Origin: Chrysogorgia sp. JL179-B06
Lineage: Eukaryota > Cnidaria > Anthozoa > Scleralcyonacea > Chrysogorgiidae
NCBI GenBank assembly: GCA_035772405.1
Contig: JAYKKM010000208.1
Location: forward strand, 603,001 to 667,000
DNA: 64,000 bases
Reading direction: 5' to 3'
Shown: piece by piece, positions 44,289-55,400 of the stretch
Position numbering within the stretch: the first letter of the stretch is position 1
Layout of the letters: each line of letters begins with the position of its first letter
Notes under the pieces: model-generated
Database searches by the model: none
Seen by the model: the letters and a program-made list of their open reading frames with translations, nothing else
Told to the model about the DNA's origin: nothing
Translations under genes and position numbers: made by a program

Positions 44289-44965
44289 AGGCTGTTGCGG
44301 TATTGAAAAAAAAACGAAAAACGATACCGGAAAAAAAACCCCGATAATACCGATATTTTTTCGCGATTGTATATTGCATAATTTTAAGCAAACTTTTCTG
44401 TTTTCAAATGACGCCAAACAGCCGCGATATAAAAAGAGAGATGTTTATATTTGCTTGGTCTGGCTTTAGCTGAGCCCTTTGTGCGGTGACAATCTGACCG
44501 GCTTTACTAAATAGTCTCTCAGACGGCGAACTGCTGGCAGGAATTGACAGATAGTTCCGTGCCAACTGACTGAGCATTGGAAAGTCTCGAGCATGGCATT
44601 TCCACCACAACAAAGGATCATCATCGCCATCGATTGTGTCTGTTTTCACGTATTTCTTCATCTCCTTTTCTGATCGATCCCGCGGCGATTGCGCTGGCGA
44701 TGACATTTGAGCCGACTTCCGCATGCTAGTGAGGAAGCCAATATCATTTGCAATCTACCGCTGTTTACGTTCTAAAAGTTCACTTTTTGACATACGAAAT
44801 GACAACTTACAGCTCTGGAAAAGCTTGATATGACGTTTAAGTATACAAACGTAAACGTGATACCGATAATACCGAAAAATATCGATATTCCGATATATCG
44901 ACAATTTAAATATCGAATAATCGGTATTTATAAAAAAAACGATAATTTTCGGTATATCGATATAA
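44289..44965 (-). mobile_element. hAT element remnant with ATATCGATA-rich end
   Basis: Left end TAGGCTGTTGCGGTATTG; right part has repeated taccgataa and atatcgatat motifs (44850-44960). The 58845 element shares the end taggctgttgc. Contains transposase C terminus. Confidence 0.65.
44404..44724 (-). pseudogene. hAT transposase C-terminal dimerisation domain
   Basis: Minus strand: DPLLWWKCHARDFPMLSQLA, then YLSIPASSSPSERLFSKAGQ and IVTAQRAQLKPD. This is the hAT family C-terminal domain (WW......P.L..lA..yL.ipAtS.psER.FS.aG.i....R..L.p). The catalytic core upstream is absent. Confidence 0.88.
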
Positions 44966-45586
44966 CAAAGAGTGTCTTTCTACCAACAGAGTCAGAGAAC
45001 AATTCGACGGCCAAAAGCAAACCTGTCGAAAAGAAAGAACTCGGCCCGCATTGACCCGCAACATGCCTCACGGTTCGCAAAAGCCTGACGGGAAATATTA
45101 ATGCGCAATTTTGTCATGGAACCCACCCAAAAAAAAACTAGGTCCCAAGGACAGTGCAAAGTTTTATAGAATTATGTATCATATTAAATAAAACACTAGT
45201 AGCATAACGCATGACACAAATTAAGTTTAATGCTATGCAGGATTAAAGATTGCTTGCTTATAAAGCTGCAGGTTGATAAAGGTGATAAGTTGGACAGAAA
45301 ATTATGACAACTACTGTATGTCTATGGATAAAATTTCACGGGCTAATGCCCTATGATTATTGGGAATAAACACAACATCCTAATAAGAAATATTGCTGCA
45401 TAATTATGAAAATAAATTAAATGACGATGAACAATAAATATTATAAAAGTACATTTTAGTATCCAGACAAGAAAGAAACAACAGAAAATAATGCTAGTCC
45501 AGTGTTTTGATGACGTTAAATTAAGCGAAGTACAAAGAACAAGAAATACAAGATTGATTTTGTAATAAAAAGTGCCATATAATGGA
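44966..45586. other. Stretch without recognisable gene
   Basis: Nothing recognised beyond AT-rich sequence. Confidence 0.35.
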
Positions 45587-45717
45587 CTACTCAATAACCT
45601 TGGCTGTTTGGTCTTTACAGTAAAATACCAAACCTTGGCCACTATTGCTCGGCCAATACAGCAAGATCTCGGTTAGATATTTTACCATAAAGACCTCAGT
45701 CTTGGTCATTAAGTAGT
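45587..45717. repeat. Hairpin repeat
   Basis: ctactcaataaccttggctg and tttggtctttacagtaaaat pair with attttaccataaagac and ggtcattaagtag. Same family as the hairpins at 9672, 27601 and 48556. Confidence 0.7.
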
Positions 45718-46901
45718 TAATATTAAAATTATTGTTTACGTGCCAAAAATCTCATCCCTCGATCTTTAAAAAAAAAACAAATTCCCTGTCTCAGAAAAAG
45801 TCAATCAGTCAATATCCCATCATTGATAGCCTGATATTTACATCACAAAAATTAATATCTCTAGTGAAGGAACATGGGCTAATATAATTATTCAGGCAGT
45901 TTCAAATGCTCTTAATTTTGTCAATTCATATTATTGGAACAGCACCAAATTTCTCCAAGGCTACAATTATACAGCCAATAAATGGCCAAGGAACAAAATT
46001 ATGTTTCAACAACAGAAATGAATCAATCTAACAGTAAACAGTGTAACACTGTGTTTACAGTATGTGCACAACAGCCCCAAAAATATAATAGTCGCGACAA
46101 TACAAAACAAAGTAATACGGTACTCGTATTAGTGCGGTACTCGTATTAGTGCTGACTGCTGAACAGCTCAATACCCAAAACATATCTACAATTGTATTTC
46201 TAAAATGAATATACAATAAAAATTTCAAATAATCAAATGCTGTCATACTTAAATATAAACACGAAGTAAATACCGAAACTACAGACCGCTTTACAAAAGT
46301 GCAGGAGTCTAATTTCTAACAAAATAATCTCGCAGGTTATTCTGTATCCATTGTGTTACATTATAAAAAGGCAGAGACTCGCTACGCTCACCTGTCGGCT
46401 GTCCGGACGGTTGAAATGCTGAATCATGACACAACGTGATATAAATATCCTGAATATCAGACCTTTATTTTATATCCAGGCTCGTCTTCACCTAACAGAC
46501 AACCAGTCCTTTATCCTACATCATATTTAATACTGTAAGTCCACAAAATCCCTGTTTTGAGAAGAATATATCGCTCCTTGGGTCGGCCATTTCGATAAAT
46601 CGAAATTTCAGCTCGCGCGTGCGCAGTAGCATGTTAACATAAAACCGGGGGACTCATCTTATATATTCGAGACATATTTAAAGTAAATTGAAGTCAAAAC
46701 ACCACGAAATAATAATGTTGCCACCCCCCGGATGTTAACACGGTCACTCACTCGCTCACTATATATATATATATATCATCACAATACTCATCACAATACT
46801 GCAAAGTTTAAAAAACTTTGCACTAATAATGAAGCCGAATTTAAGACTCGTGCTACAATATAAAAGATACAGTACCTTGTCATTAATAGACAGAAACCTT
46901 T
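45718..46901. other. Stretch without recognisable gene
   Basis: Short duplications (gtactcgtattagtgc at about 46120-46150, cacaatactcat near 46780), a TA run at about 46757-46778, otherwise nothing. Confidence 0.4.
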
Positions 46902-47333
46902 ATGTTTTATTGTCTTATTTCGAAGAACTTTTAAAATGATAAAGTAACTTCTTTTGAAGATTTTCACTTCTTCGCTTTCTTTGTGACATATATCAGTTTG
47001 TTTGATATGCAAATGTCTTGAATTTCGTCACACATGCATAATGAGTTATCAGAGAATGTTATATATCTTTGCGTTCACTGAAAACACTGAAGTGTGAATA
47101 ACACGCGTGTGCGTTTCTCCCACAACACCAAACTTCTTGATTTTAAAGGATTTCGTTCGAGAATGAAAGAGATACACACATTTCTCCAACGAAATTCCAG
47201 ACATTTGCATATCAAACAAACTGATATATCTCAAAAAGAAAGCAAAGAATCGGAAATCTTCAAAAGAAGTTACTTTATCATTTTAAAAGTTCTTCCAAAC
47301 AAGACAATAAAACATTTTGAGGTTAGGGGCACT
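46902..47333. mobile_element. TTAA palindromic element, AGTGCCC family, copy 4 (left end lost)
   Basis: Right end tgaggttaggggcact next to TTAA (47334-47337). The left arm lacks its first 20 or so bases. The palindrome apex is also shorter than in other copies. Confidence 0.8.
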
Positions 47334-47346
47334 TTAAGCCGTTTAA

Positions 47347-47957
47347 GGTGATTCCTCAGTTTTGCATTGCACACCTTTACTGCGCACATCCAATAATCAG
47401 TGTTTTTATGGCCATTATGCAACACTTTCAAAAAATTCCGACCATTTTAGGACAATTTAGTGCCAAATCTAACAATGGCCGCTTATCTACTGGCAGGGAA
47501 GAGTTATTGAGGACTAAATCAATGTTTTCAGAGAACGGTTACACAAGAGTCTAGCTAGGGCTCCTGTGCAAATAGGTTTCTAAACTACTTGATAATGCCG
47601 GTTTAAAGCCATAGTTCTTAAAGAAGGTCGGTGACCATATTTTTTTCCTTAGTAATTCTTCCCTTCTACCACTTTTACGTGTTATAACAGAAACTTAGAG
47701 AAAAATAATTTCTACAACTTACAATATTTTACATTTTTGATGAATGTTTCTTCAAATAACATGTCAAAGAATATGGGAAACGACCTTTCTTTATCATAAT
47801 AAACCATGTTTTCTTGTATAAAATTACTAGTTGCGAAAAATAAAAAAATTATCTTTGTCAAAAGGTTCAAGAAAAAGTTGTGCAGTGCGGTCAATAACTT
47901 TAAGACTGGGAAGTTTCAGCACATTTTTATTTCGGAAATAATTACTGAGGAATTACT
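47347..47957. mobile_element. TTAA element, GGTGATTCCTCAG family, copy 2
   Basis: TTAA at 47343-47346 and 47958-47961; ends GGTGATTCCTCAG and CTGAGGAATTACT. Sister of 24146-24895, and inserted only about 10 bp after copy 4 of the AGTGCCC family. Confidence 0.8.
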
Positions 47958-48194
47958 TTAAGGCAGCTTTGAGGATACGACAGTAGCAGTCGAGAAAACA
48001 ATCGGACAGAACCGGTTTCACTTCTGCTGCCCCCACGAGCAACGCGCGATCACTTCTCGAATACCTAGCGAATCTTGTCGACATCTGACGATAGCTGTCG
48101 AGTATGACGTAACGAGGTCCATGACACTCGAGCACTCAAGCAAGATCACGCCGATAATATAGTGGCTATAGACAGGTCAGTGTAGTAATCTCCA

Positions 48195-48668
48195 TTATTA
48201 TATGGCTAAGAAAGATGGCGCACGCTGATTAGTTCGTGAGAGGTCCGGAAATACGCTTTTTTCTGGACCTGTAAGTTTTGGCGGGAACATTTCTGAGTTG
48301 ATTTAGATGAAAACAAAAGAGGATTTGAGCATTGCAACGAAAAAGTTCGAACAATAACATGTGCGGAACATTAGTGCTGCTTTTCTTGAAAGCTGTTTAT
48401 CTATAAGTGAAGAAAATGAATGCCTAACGACCAGTGACGCGTGTAAACATGAAGCGAAATCAACAAGCTCAGAGGTACAGTAAGGTAAACGGCAACATCT
48501 GAAGACAAACACAACGTTAAAAACAGAGAACAAAATGAACCAAAAGCCATATAATAAATGTCTTATTAACCTCGTTTGCTTCGTCTGTACGGTAAAGTAT
48601 TTGCCTTCGAAAACCTCAGGCAAATACTTTACCGTACAGACCTCGCACTCGGTTAATAAGTCTTTAAT
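48195..48668. repeat. Dispersed repeat with terminal hairpin, copy 2 (next to exon 3)
   Basis: Same repeat as 27213-27720. Hairpin at 48556-48664 (cttattaacctcg, gtctgtacggtaaagtattt against complement). It lies about 60 bp past the exon 3 donor. Confidence 0.75.
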
Positions 48669-48727
48669 ATACAGTAAACAACCTATCAGTTCTAAGAATA
48701 TAAGAAATTTCTATTCATTTTGCTTAC

Positions 48728-48877
48728 TTTTCATGAAGTTTTATCACTCTATGTACAATTGGTATTTCTCTTCCTTTTATTTTGAAAACAACTATTTCAC
48801 CAACTCGGATAGGGTCCTCTTTGTAACTTGTGAGAAATAAGAGATCTCCACGTTGAAATGCAGGCTCCATGCTTCCA
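48728..48877 (-). CDS. SEC11: SEC11 exon 3 (catalytic serine and histidine), odd acceptor
   Basis: The exon reads [15 protein letters not shown], then [19 protein letters not shown] and ends in HEK, with donor AA/GTAAGC. It holds the nucleophile serine (before MEPAF) and the general-base histidine of IVHRV; eukaryotic SEC11 uses His where bacterial enzymes use Lys. Exon 2 ends in AG of a serine codon, so the family sequence LSGSMEP needs this exon to start T-GGA-AGC at 48877. The two bases before that T are TG, not AG (context atatcttg). The first real AG lies six bases later, inside GGA AG/C at 48871, which also keeps frame but removes Ser-Gly just before the catalytic serine. A branch-point-like ttaac lies about 28 bases upstream. 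A T-to-A sequence error or mutation would restore TAG. Start given here is the family-consistent one. Confidence 0.9.
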
Positions 48878-48941
48878 CAAGATATTTGAATAATAATAAT
48901 TGTTAATACCACAGATAGATTGTAAAGTGGTATGTATAGTA

Positions 48942-49044
48942 GTTAAAACATGAGCGGCCGATGTTTATGGGCAATTAATTACATGAATGGCGAGCCCCAG
49001 GCGAGCCGTTGTAACTGCCCATAAACATCGACCGCGAATGTTTT
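48942..49044. repeat. Inverted repeat upstream of SEC11 exon 3
   Basis: aaaacatgagcggccgatgt and ttatgggca pair with tgcccataaacatcg and cgcgaatgtttt; apex gcgagccccaggcgagcc. Ends only about 65 bp from the exon. Confidence 0.75.
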
Positions 49045-49124
49045 AACGAACTTGTAAAATAAATGGAATATCAATATATACTTTGTTTGGAAGTTGTAGA
49101 AACGGTACAAACAAATTATTTTAA

Positions 49125-50330
49125 CTCTAAAAAAGCTCAATTTAACTTTGATAAAACATTGAGGAAATACTCCTGAGGACAAAGATGAATTGATGTCAGT
49201 AATTGGGGCAGCTAACACGTCAAGAGATTCCTTTATCATGCAGATGTGTAGGTACAGGATCTAAGGCACAGGACTTAGACGAGTACTGTTTGATAGTGTT
49301 ACAGACAAAGCTTTTAGATACAGTAGTAAATTCACTGAGTGAGCTTTTACAACAAGGAGAGTCAACTGCTATAGATAGCTTCTTAACTGACTCATGCAGT
49401 GTACTAGTAAGTTTATCTCGAAGTAAGTGAATCTTAGATGAAAAATAACAACTATAAAAGCATCAGCCAGGTCATACGAAGAATCATGTGATGGCAATAA
49501 AGGAATAGATTTTACTCGGAACATGCCCTCAATCATGTGAAATAGCTGATTCTGATCAGAGTTACACAGTATCTTAGCCTTATAATATTATGTTTTAGCA
49601 AAATCAATTGCCTTTGCGTATATACGACATTGTTCCTTGTACAATTGATGATGAACCTGAAGGCGTGTAGAGAGAAATTTACGCTCAAACTGTCGTTTTT
49701 ATTTCTTCATAACTCTTAAGCTATCATTAAACCATGGAGTATTTGGGCGAAGGGTAATTGAGCGTGTCCGTTTGGGTGCGTGTTTGTCCAAAAGCTCAAA
49801 TACACAATTGAACTGTTCAGTAGCAGTGTTGACATCAGATACGGATGAACAAATTAATTGCAAGTCAAGGATATCTTTTCGCCATGTCTGTAAGTCTATA
49901 CGACGTAAATCTCGATGATTAATAACTTTTTTAGAGGATCTGGGTCTCGGAAAATCCATGCTGCAAACAACAGCACTGTGATCTGAAGGTAAATCAGAGA
50001 CGATCTCCACGGTTAGTAGACAGCAAACTATCCTCCTGACGATCAATAATAAGGTCCAGTGTGTGGCCACAGTGATGTCATACCAGTAACTCTTTGCTGT
50101 AAACCTGCTGAATCCAGGAGTTCCGTAAACTTACTAGCATCATCATCATTAACAACATCCATATGGAAATTGAAATCCCCAGCAATTAACAAATAACCCG
50201 AAAAAAAAATCATTCAAGAAAACGGATGTCGTAAGCTTGTTCTTACGAGAGTCGATGATATGGGAAGATCTATATATTCCATTGATGCAAGCGTAAAGAT
50301 ATCATTTTCAATAATTTTCAAGACATGATT
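49125..50330 (-). pseudogene. L2-like non-LTR fragment (endonuclease end to start of RT)
   Basis: Minus strand, in order: EIVSDLPSDHSAVVCSMDFP (end of the endonuclease, SDH), FELLDKHAPKRTRSITLRPN, TPWFNDSLRVMK, then CNTIKQYSSKSCALDPVPTH, DVLAAPITDINSSLSSGVFP and QCFIKVK, which open the RT domain. The copy is cut at about 49125, just after the first RT motifs, and frameshifted. It belongs to the L2/CR1 group by the KSC.LDP.PT motif. Confidence 0.8.
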
Positions 50331-50369
50331 GGTTCATCAACATCAAAGAAAAGAACAAACACACTTTTC

Positions 50370-51191
50370 CAGGGCTCAAAATAACGGCCGGTCAACGGAC
50401 AATGACCGGCCAAAAATGCCTCTTGACCGGTCACTTTTTTAGCTCACCGGTCATTTTGACCGGTCGACACATTTGTATATGCCTTCCGACACATTTGTAT
50501 GCCTTCTCTTCGGCATATCTACTGAAATCTTGTCAGATAAAGACTGTATGTTTCATGGCGAGTACGCAATTTCACTGTAAGTACGTCAAGTTACGTACGA
50601 CAAAAACATTGTTTGTTCTTGTCCAAAACGTAAATATATGCTGGTTGCACTTGAAAAGTTTCGATTTTGTTTCGGAAGAAGGAGGTGAGCAGAGTGACGA
50701 CGAGGAAGCAATGGAGGAGGGTTGTGACGTCGAGGGTACAGACTCAGTCAAGCAAGATAACACTTTGATAAGAGAGCTGGCTGAGTTGGAATGAAGAGTT
50801 TGTGCTGCTCTTGACTTAACTTTGAAAGTTAACATGGGCTCAATTTATACACAATTGACAATAACACTTTGGTTTTTGTGAATTGGTAATACTTATTTAG
50901 GTAGGCGAGTCGTTTTAGGCTAAATATAGTAAGTGGGATGAAAAATTTAACTCCGTCAAAGACTACCTGTATAATGAGTAAAGTTTATTACTCGATATTA
51001 AGATTATATCTAGAAAACAATAAAATTTTATTTACTTTAGACAACCACCTACTGTAATCAACGATGATAACGTTGCCTGTTCACTTTTACAATGTGATTG
51101 ATGACCGGTCAAAAACAGATCTTGACCGAGCTAAAATCAAGTTGACCGGTCATTTTGACCGGCGACCTAGCGGCCGTTATTTTGAGCCCTG
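50370..51191. mobile_element. hAT-like element with TGACCGG subterminal repeats
   Basis: Ends CAGGGCTCAAAATAACGG and CCGTTATTTTGAGCCCTG. Left 100 bp contains ccggtcaacg, aatgaccggcc, cttgaccggtca, ttgaccggtc. Right 110 bp contains gaccggtca, ttgaccgag, gttgaccggtca, tgaccgg. The plus-strand frame near 50640-50790 has an acidic run (GGEQSDDEEAMEE) and ends in IRELAELE; not recognised. Inserted at the left edge of the Penelope-like fragment. Confidence 0.75.
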
Positions 51192-51194
51192 CTT

Positions 51195-52060
51195 TCCTGG
51201 TGTTCAATATAGTCGACTTCTATACCCGTCCATTTCTGAATCGCTCGAAGCTCTCGCTAGATCATGAAAATTTCAATCTGTTGCAAACGATATGTCATCT
51301 ACATATCCACAGCTCTTTCTTTCCTGCACATATTAAATTCGCTTCGGCCGTCTTTAAATTTACCCATGAATTTCAAAATAACAACAAATTATAGCTTTCT
51401 TGGATGTTTTAGTTCACAAAGATGATAATTGATTCCTGACAAGCATTCATCGAAAATCTACATTTACAGGCCTTTACACACGTTTTGATTCTTTTAGCTC
51501 AACAAAACAAAATATTTCATTGGTCGGATAAGTTTTTGGAACAAGATCTCAGGAGTTAAAAACCATTTTCTTAGAAAATGGATACGAAAATGGATACCTA
51601 GGCCCATTGCTTTATAAAATATTCATGTCTCGTCCTAATCTAGAACCTACTGTAGACATAACAAATGCCCAGTCTACTTAAAATTACCGTGGTTTAGTAA
51701 AATTTCCGAACAATTCGAGAAACAACTGAAAGTTACTATAGAAAATACTTTCTCGTGTAGCCAATTAAGATGTACATGTATTTTCTCAACTAGGACAATT
51801 TTGCCGCCTACTCCGAAAGAAGTTTTACCTGCGTTTTCATCAAGCTCTGTAATATACGAATTTAAATGCGAGTGTGGTTCTCGCTGTGAAAGAAACAACA
51901 CGTTCCTACTAACATACGCCGAAAAATCGTTCCGTTACGCCAACAGCCAAGAAGACAATGCCGTCAAGACACGGTGATTAACTGTGATTCTGCCATTTCT
52001 CGACACCTATCAAATTCTCAATGTGCCAACTCTTACAATGACACTAATTTAGAATTCAGA
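51195..52060 (+). pseudogene. Penelope-like element fragment (RT thumb and nuclease start)
   Basis: Plus strand in several frames: KFASAVFKFTHEFQNNNKL, LVHKDDN, LTSIHRKSTFTGLYTRFDSF, ELKTIFLENGY, LEPTVDITNAQ, LRCTCIFSTRTILP and VIYEFKCECGSRC, the start of the GIY-YIG region (family: VYKF.C.C...YIGrT). A third Penelope-like lineage, distinct from 2707 and 26736. Confidence 0.75.
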
Positions 52061-52249
52061 TTTTTTTAAGTGCTTCAGAATTTGTGTACATGTATAGTTG
52101 TATGTAACGTGTTTTAGTTGTTATAATTATGGGTAGTGCACTAATGACATTTAGTTGGTGACTTGAAAAAGTGCAGTGCTTTTAAATAAATTGTGAGAAT
52201 GTAATGCTGTATATAAACCACAGGTTGGTTTTTCGAAGACGTTGCCAAG

Positions 52250-52450
52250 ATGGCGGCCGGTTGTTTGAAACTGAGCTCATCGAGATTTTTTATTTTTGTA
52301 TTTATTGGTGCCTTTGCTTTACAGTTTAATCAATTTACAATTGGTGATACTGTCATAGAGTACTGTGAGCATTATATTTCAGAACTAACTCCTGGAATAA
52401 TTCCGAAAATTGCATATATTGATCGAATTTCTGGTCATGGTCGTGGTTAA
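52250..52450 (+). CDS. Short upstream ORF of the CR1-like element (hydrophobic N terminus)
   Basis: ATG in a near-ideal Kozak context (gccaagATGGCGGCC). The 66-codon product starts MAAGCLKLSSSRFFIFVFIG and goes on AFALQFNQF, a signal-peptide- or anchor-like hydrophobic stretch, then ends GHGRG. It overlaps the ATG of the main ORF (52437) by 14 bases in the other frame. It could be a separate small ORF1, or the true N terminus of the main protein split by a one-base indel or a translational frameshift. Relatives of this group often have a hydrophobic start before the 2A-like motif. Confidence 0.6.
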   Translation: MAAGCLKLSSSRFFIFVFIGAFALQFNQFTIGDTVIEYCEHYISELTPGIIPKIAYIDRISGHGRG

Positions 52451-55400
52451 AGCATATTTGTCAACTAGAATTCCATATTCAAGTAAATCAATGGGTACTT
52501 TCCAATTACAACGTTTAGCTTTATCAGGGGATGTGCATATCAATCCTGGTCCGTCAGTGAAGGAAAAGCCAAAATGCCCGACTTGTCAACGAACTATTGC
52601 TGTGAATCATCGTGCAGCTACCTGTGATTCGTGTAAGAAAATATTTCATATCAAATGTGGTGAAATAACAAGTAAGCAATACAGAGTATTAACATCAGCA
52701 GTATCAATTGTTAAATGGACTTGCCCGGCGTGTGCTTTGGCTAGTTTGGCTAGCTTGCCGTTTTCGACCTTGTCAGACGAAATGTTTAATAACTTGTTTT
52801 CAGACAAAACGGGATCGAACTCAGAGATCGATTATTCCCAGCTAATTAATAAGAGTGACTCTAATTCAGCAGAGTTCACAGCCTCTGAATGGTTTAACAC
52901 AAATATTAATAGCTATTACAAGAACAACTTAAAGATCGCTCATCTAAATATTAATAGCATTTACGGGAAGATTGATGAAGTTATTGACTTGTTAAATGCT
53001 TGTGAGTTTGATGTGCTCGCTATTAGCGAAAGTAAAATTGACAACTCGGTATCAAGCTCATTACTTCAACACCCAGAATATCGTATCATACGACGGGATA
53101 GGAAAAGAGGCGCTGGGGGAATACTTGTTTACATACGGTCAACTATCACCGCAGTTCGGCGAGTAAACCTTGAACCGGAAGGTGTAGAATCTATATGTCT
53201 TGATATCAAGGGCTGTGGAAACAGTTGGTTTATAGTGTGTGCTTGCTATCGTTCACCTGGAAAATGTAAAATTTCGGATTTTATTCCATCGTGTGCTGAT
53301 GCAGCTGAGCGTATGTATGCCAAACGTAAAGAAATTATATTTATTGGTGATTTTAATATGGACATGCTAATTGGACAAAATAACCCTCAACGTCCCAATC
53401 AAGATCTTTCTAACTTTATGGAGCAGCTTTGTCTAACAAATCTTATAACGAACCCTACTAGAGTGACAAAATCTACCAAGAGCCTGCTTGATGTCATATT
53501 AGTGTCTCATCCAGACAGGTTTATTACAAATGGTAATTTGCATTTGGGAATAAGTGACCATGACTTAATATACGTTGTTAGAAAACAAAAACTTCCGAAA
53601 ACAAAGGCTAAATCTATTGAATTCCGTTCAATAAAGAATTTAAATCATGCTGCTTTCAAAACCGATCTTGGGACAATCCCTTGGGATAGCTCATATATAT
53701 TTGATAATGTGGATGACGTTTGGCATCATTGGGCAAGCTTATATTCATCTGTGCTTGACAAACATGCACCAGTGCAGAAAATACGCTTGAGAACTAATCA
53801 GTTACCTTGGATAAATCCAAATATTCAGAAACAAATGCGCCTTAGGAATCGTTTGTATAAGAAGTTTCGTCGATTTTCTACTGAAGCGAACTGGTTAAAT
53901 TACAAAGTACAACGTAATAAAGTAACATCGTTAAAAAGGGATGCAGTTAAAAACTACTGTTCCGATGCGGCTTTATGCACATCGTCTCGTTCTGTCGGCC
54001 AATTTTGGAAAAAAATGAAACCTCTGCTACCGACAAGCAAATCTAGTGTTGACACTTCAGTAATGAATCTATTGGAAGAAGGCAAAGTCGTAACTGAGCC
54101 TAGTGCTGTCTTTAATGATTATTTCTCTAAACCAGTTGTTGTGGACTCTATACTGAATATGTCTGAGCAGGATTTCATGAATCATATGAGTGTAAAGTCG
54201 ATCACGAATCGTTGTTATGACTTTGACTTCTCTTTCCAACAAGTTAACACTGTTTATATTACTGATCTACTCTCAAATCTGAATGAAAGAAAATCCACTG
54301 GTCCTGATGGAATTTCTCCCAAGCTTCTGAGAATATCTGCTTCTGTTATCGCCGATCCGTTAGCAAACTTGTTTAACTATTGTATCACAAAATGTGCATG
54401 GCCAAGGGAATGGAAGTGTGGTGATGTTACTCCGGCTCATAAGAAAGAAGAGGTGACCAACAAGAAGAATTACAGGCCAATTACAATTTTGTCCGCAATA
54501 CCAAAACTATTTGAGAAAGTTAAATTTGACCAGCTATATGAAAAATTTGCCCCAACATTCTCGGAAAACATGTCGGGTTTTCTCCGCGGTCATTCGTGTG
54601 CCACAGCTCTAGTTAAGTTGACAGATGATTGGCGTGATGCCCTTGATAAAAAGAATGATGTTGGTGTAGTGGCAATCGACTTATCAAAGGCATTTGATTC
54701 TATATGCCACAATTTATTACTGGCAAAATTAAAAGCATACGGCCTTCAAGACTCGGCCCTGCAATTGATGCGTTCATACTTGCAACATCGTAAACAAAGA
54801 GTAAAATGTAATGGCGTATACTCTGACTGGCTACCTATTCGTTGCGGTGTTCCACAAGGAAGCCTACTGGGACCATTATTATTTAACATCTTTGTAAACG
54901 ATGTGAATTATACAGTTGGAAATTCATCCCTTCGATTGTATGCTGACGATACCACCCAATATGCCCATGATACTAGCCCAGCTATTCTTGAATATACCCT
55001 TAATCAGGATATTTGTACACTATCTGCCTGGTTTAATGCTAACTATCTCCATATTAATGGTGAAAAAACTCAAGCAATGATACTGGGAAAGTCTCAATAT
55101 AGTTATGATTTGAAAGTTGACAATCAAACTATCAAAACCGAAGATACTCTGAAAATTCTGGGAGTAACATTAGACGAAGAGCTGAATTTTAAACCTTATA
55201 TCAAGGATACTCTTAGGAAAGCGTTTGCCAAGATTGCTGCCCTACGACGACTGAAACGTATGGTGCCAAAAGAAACATTAATTAAGCTATATAAGGCTTA
55301 TGTTTTACCGCATCTTGAATACTGTAGCCCATTGCTTTTAGGCATTAGTAAAACACTTAAAAATAAATTAGAAAACGCTAATTATTATGGCTTACGTACA

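Noticed and set aside
44404..44724. Domesticated hAT-derived host gene
   Set aside because: Only the C-terminal domain remains, in an element with decayed surroundings; no start or splice structure supports a host gene.
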